A stretch of DNA of 64,000 bases, from positions 62,001-126,000 of the forward strand of contig NZ_VTOK01000007.1 in NCBI RefSeq assembly GCF_009765375.1, written 5' to 3'. This document shows positions 61,903 through 64,000 of this stretch, one piece after another. Positions within the stretch are counted from its first letter, which is position 1. Each line of letters begins with the position of its first letter. Below the pieces are notes generated by a model. The model saw only the letters and a list, made by a program, of their open reading frames with translations, was not told the origin of the DNA and made no database searches. Source of the stretch: Alteribacillus sp. YIM 98480. GTDB taxonomy: Bacteria; Bacillota; Bacilli; Bacillales; Marinococcaceae. The position numbers and the translations under genes were made by a program.

Positions 61903-64000
61903 ATGCGGACCGATTTAAAAGTAAATATAAACAATCTTGCAGAACGATGTGATCCAGAGATGTTTTCGTTTGAAACAACGGCTGAGATTGAACAAGAAAA
62001 CAAAGGAATCATTGGACAGCATCGTGCTGTTAAAGCGATGGATTTTGGACTGAATGTAAGAAACGAAGGGCATCATTTGTTTTTAACGGGCCCGAGTGGA
62101 ACAGGGAAAACTACATATGCAAAAAGAAAAACAAAAGAAACAGCAATGGCGAAAGAAACACCGCCTGATTGGGTTTATACATACAATTTTCAAAATCCGG
62201 ATAAACCAAAAGCGATTGCTATGCCTGCAGGAACAGGAAGTGTGTTTGCTCAGGACGTAGAAGAACTTATGCAGGACATTGAGGATGAAATTGAGAAAGT
62301 TCTAACAGGGAAACCATTCGAACGCAAGAAAGTGGAAATGGCGCAGCAGCATGAAGAATTAATGAACAAAAAATGGAGCGATCTTGAAAAGCAGGCAAGG
62401 GAGCAGGAGTTTACCATTGAAAGAAGTCAGCAAGGGGTCGTTGCAATTCCTTTAGATGAAAACGGAGAAGCCCATAGTGATGAGTCATTTAACCAGCTCC
62501 CAGATGATATTAGAGAAAAAGTTATGAAAAAAAGCAAGCAATTAACGAGAAACGTAAATGAAGTTCTGCGTTACCAGCAGATTGCAAAAAGAAAACTTCG
62601 TAAACAGTTAAGAAAAGCGGAAGAACAATTAGTTCATCAATCGATTCACGGTTTTATTTCATCTGTAAAAGAAGATTATCAAGAATTTTCTAGTGTGCTT
62701 AATTATTTAAATGAATTAGAACAGGACGTCATCCAGCATTGGAAACAATTTTTACCGAAAAAAGAAAGCGATGAAGAAGAATTGAACACCATTCTTCAAG
62801 TGTCCAAGGACGTAAAGCAAAGATATAAAGTGAATGTTCTAGTTGATCATAGTCAAACCAAAGGAGCACCAGTAATATATGAAATACATCCTTCATATGC
62901 CAATCTCTTTGGAAAAGTCGACTACAAAAATACGTTTGGCTCTGTCTCAACTGATTTTTCTATGATGAGAGCGGGGAGTCTGCATCTGACAAACGGGGGC
63001 TATCTTATTCTCAATGCTGCTGATGTATTATCCCACCCTTATTCTTGGAAAGCATTAAAGCAAGTCTTAAGAACTGGCGAACTGCGTATGGAAAATTCCT
63101 ATGAAGATACGGAAGTATTTACAAAAAGTGTTATCAAACCTGAAGCAATACCACTTAAAATAAAAGTAATATTAATCGGTACTCCTTCTTTATATCAGCT
63201 TTTATATCGAGCAGATGAAGATTTCAAAAAACTGTTTAAAGTGAAAGTTGATTTTGATACTGACATGGAAAGAAATATTAAACATCAACTAGATTACGCT
63301 TCATTTGTAGCATCCTTTTGCAGAAAAGAAAAGCTGCACCACTTAACGAAAGAAGCATTGGCAAAAGTGATCGATTACAGTACAAGATTAGCTAATAATA
63401 GAGGGAAACTGTCCACACGTTTTCATGAAGTCACCGAAATATTAATTGAAGCAAACTATTGGGCGGAAAAAGAAAATGAATCTTTTATAAAAGATCGGCA
63501 TATAAGCGAAGCATTAAAAGAAAGGTTTTTTAGATCTAATCGCAGCGAACAGCGGCTTTATGAAGCAATAGATGACGGAACGATCATGATTTCAACAGAT
63601 GGCAGGGCAATTGGCCAGCTAAATGCCCTGGTCGTATCTCATACCGGGGAATATTCATTTGGCCATCCGACTAGAGTTACAGCAAGAACCTATGTGGGGC
63701 GGAAAGGGATCGTAAATATTGATAGGGAATCATTATTAACAGGCTCCATACATACAAAAGGCCTTCATATATTATCCGGCTATTTACAGGCTGAATTTGC
63801 TCAAGACTATCCTTTACCGTTAGCTGCTAGTATAACGTTTGAACAATCTTATTTCATGGTTGATGGCGACAGTGCTTCAAGCACGGAGCTTTATGCATTA
63901 TTATCTTCTTTAGGTCAAATCCCGCTTCGCCAGGACATTGCTGTCACTGGTTCGGTAAATCAATTTGGAGAAGTGCAGTCTATTGGCGGAGTGAATGAAA
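61903..64000 (+). CDS. Lon-like ATP-dependent protease (AAA_32/LonB-like family), 3' end outside window
   Basis: 699 codons are visible and the frame runs off the window. After a short N-terminal part there is an AAA+ Walker A, TGPSGTGKTTYAK, near residue 65, a long coiled-coil insertion (about 130-260), Walker B and lid parts (GSLHLTNGGYLILNAAD; RGKLSTRFHEV), and the beginning of a Lon-type protease domain with the catalytic Ser in DGDSASSTELYALLSSL near residue 655. The paired catalytic Lys lies beyond the window. It differs from housekeeping LonA (no LAN domain) and from sporulation LonB. ATG 61903 follows GGAGGT by five bases; ATG 61898 overlaps that site. Confidence 0.88.
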   Translation, partial: MRTDLKVNINNLAERCDPEMFSFETTAEIEQENKGIIGQHRAVKAMDFGLNVRNEGHHLFLTGPSGTGKTTYAKRKTKETAMAKETPPDWVYTYNFQNPDKPKAIAMPAGTGSVFAQDVEELMQDIEDEIEKVLTGKPFERKKVEMAQQHEELMNKKWSDLEKQAREQEFTIERSQQGVVAIPLDENGEAHSDESFNQLPDDIREKVMKKSKQLTRNVNEVLRYQQIAKRKLRKQLRKAEEQLVHQSIHGFISSVKEDYQEFSSVLNYLNELEQDVIQHWKQFLPKKESDEEELNTILQVSKDVKQRYKVNVLVDHSQTKGAPVIYEIHPSYANLFGKVDYKNTFGSVSTDFSMMRAGSLHLTNGGYLILNAADVLSHPYSWKALKQVLRTGELRMENSYEDTEVFTKSVIKPEAIPLKIKVILIGTPSLYQLLYRADEDFKKLFKVKVDFDTDMERNIKHQLDYASFVASFCRKEKLHHLTKEALAKVIDYSTRLANNRGKLSTRFHEVTEILIEANYWAEKENESFIKDRHISEALKERFFRSNRSEQRLYEAIDDGTIMISTDGRAIGQLNALVVSHTGEYSFGHPTRVTARTYVGRKGIVNIDRESLLTGSIHTKGLHILSGYLQAEFAQDYPLPLAASITFEQSYFMVDGDSASSTELYALLSSLGQIPLRQDIAVTGSVNQFGEVQSIGGVNE

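Overview
The window is a chromosomal segment of a low-G+C, endospore-forming Firmicute of the family Bacillaceae. The evidence is a GerA-type germination operon, ytfJ, refZ, ccpA, ezrA and sftA, AAGGAGG ribosome binding sites, frequent TTG/GTG starts and a tRNA-Tyr T-box. Gene order largely follows the Bacillus subtilis amyX/pulA-ytmP-trmB-ytnP ... ytoP-ytoQ-ytpP-ytpQ-ytpR-sftA-murC-ytxGH-aroA-ccpA-motPS-acuCBA/acsA ... tyrS-rpsD-ytsP-refZ-hisJ-ezrA-nifZ-thiI-sppA-yteJ-ytfIJ-tpx-ytxK-ackA segment. The sequences are clearly diverged. Sodium-type MotPS stators, an acidic, Asn-rich PBP tail and a Lon-like protease point to an alkaliphilic or halotolerant relative (inference).

Layout. 1-4057: 3' part of a pullulanase, an APH-type kinase (ytmP), a small hypothetical gene, trmB and the ytnP lactonase. 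4379-8535: gerAA-AB-AC plus a fourth small membrane gene, behind a SigG-like promoter. 8536-9101: empty. 9102-12836: fruR-fruK-fruA with promoter, a cre-like site and candidate FruR half-sites. 12936-17520: ytzB, ytoP, a DUF84 gene, a repeat-rich gap, ytoQ, an orphan PTS IIC-like protein and ytpP. 17521-23504: chemoreceptor (-), ytpQ, ytpR, sftA. 23694-28606: small gene, nicotinate phosphoribosyltransferase, an unknown gene, murC, ytxG, ytxH. 28746-30887 (-): an FtsA-like ATPase with an unusual repeated C-terminal region. 31098-39656: aroA, ccpA, motPS, then acuCBA (-) divergent from acsA. 39797-46620: class A PBP (-), T-box-tyrS (+), rpsD (-) with its S4 leader, ytsP (-). 46831-53538: refZ, hisJ (-), ezrA, a membrane-anchored acidic protein, nifZ-thiI. 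53768-64000: amidohydrolase, sppA, yteJ, ytfI-ytfJ, tpx, ytxK, ackA and a Lon-like protease cut by the window end.

Carbon control links several loci. CcpA is encoded here, and cre-like sites sit at fruR, inside acsA, before acuB and upstream of ackA, so fructose uptake and acetate production and reuse are plausibly under one regulator. Sporulation and division form a second theme (gerA, ytfJ, refZ, sftA, ezrA, FtsA-like). Nothing in the window is an obvious phage, CRISPR or defence island. The more unusual material is the FtsA-like protein with four C-terminal modules, a MotS residue linked elsewhere to K+ coupling, internal repeats in SftA, a fourth ger gene, small genes overlapping nifZ and the amidohydrolase, and several dispersed hairpin repeats.
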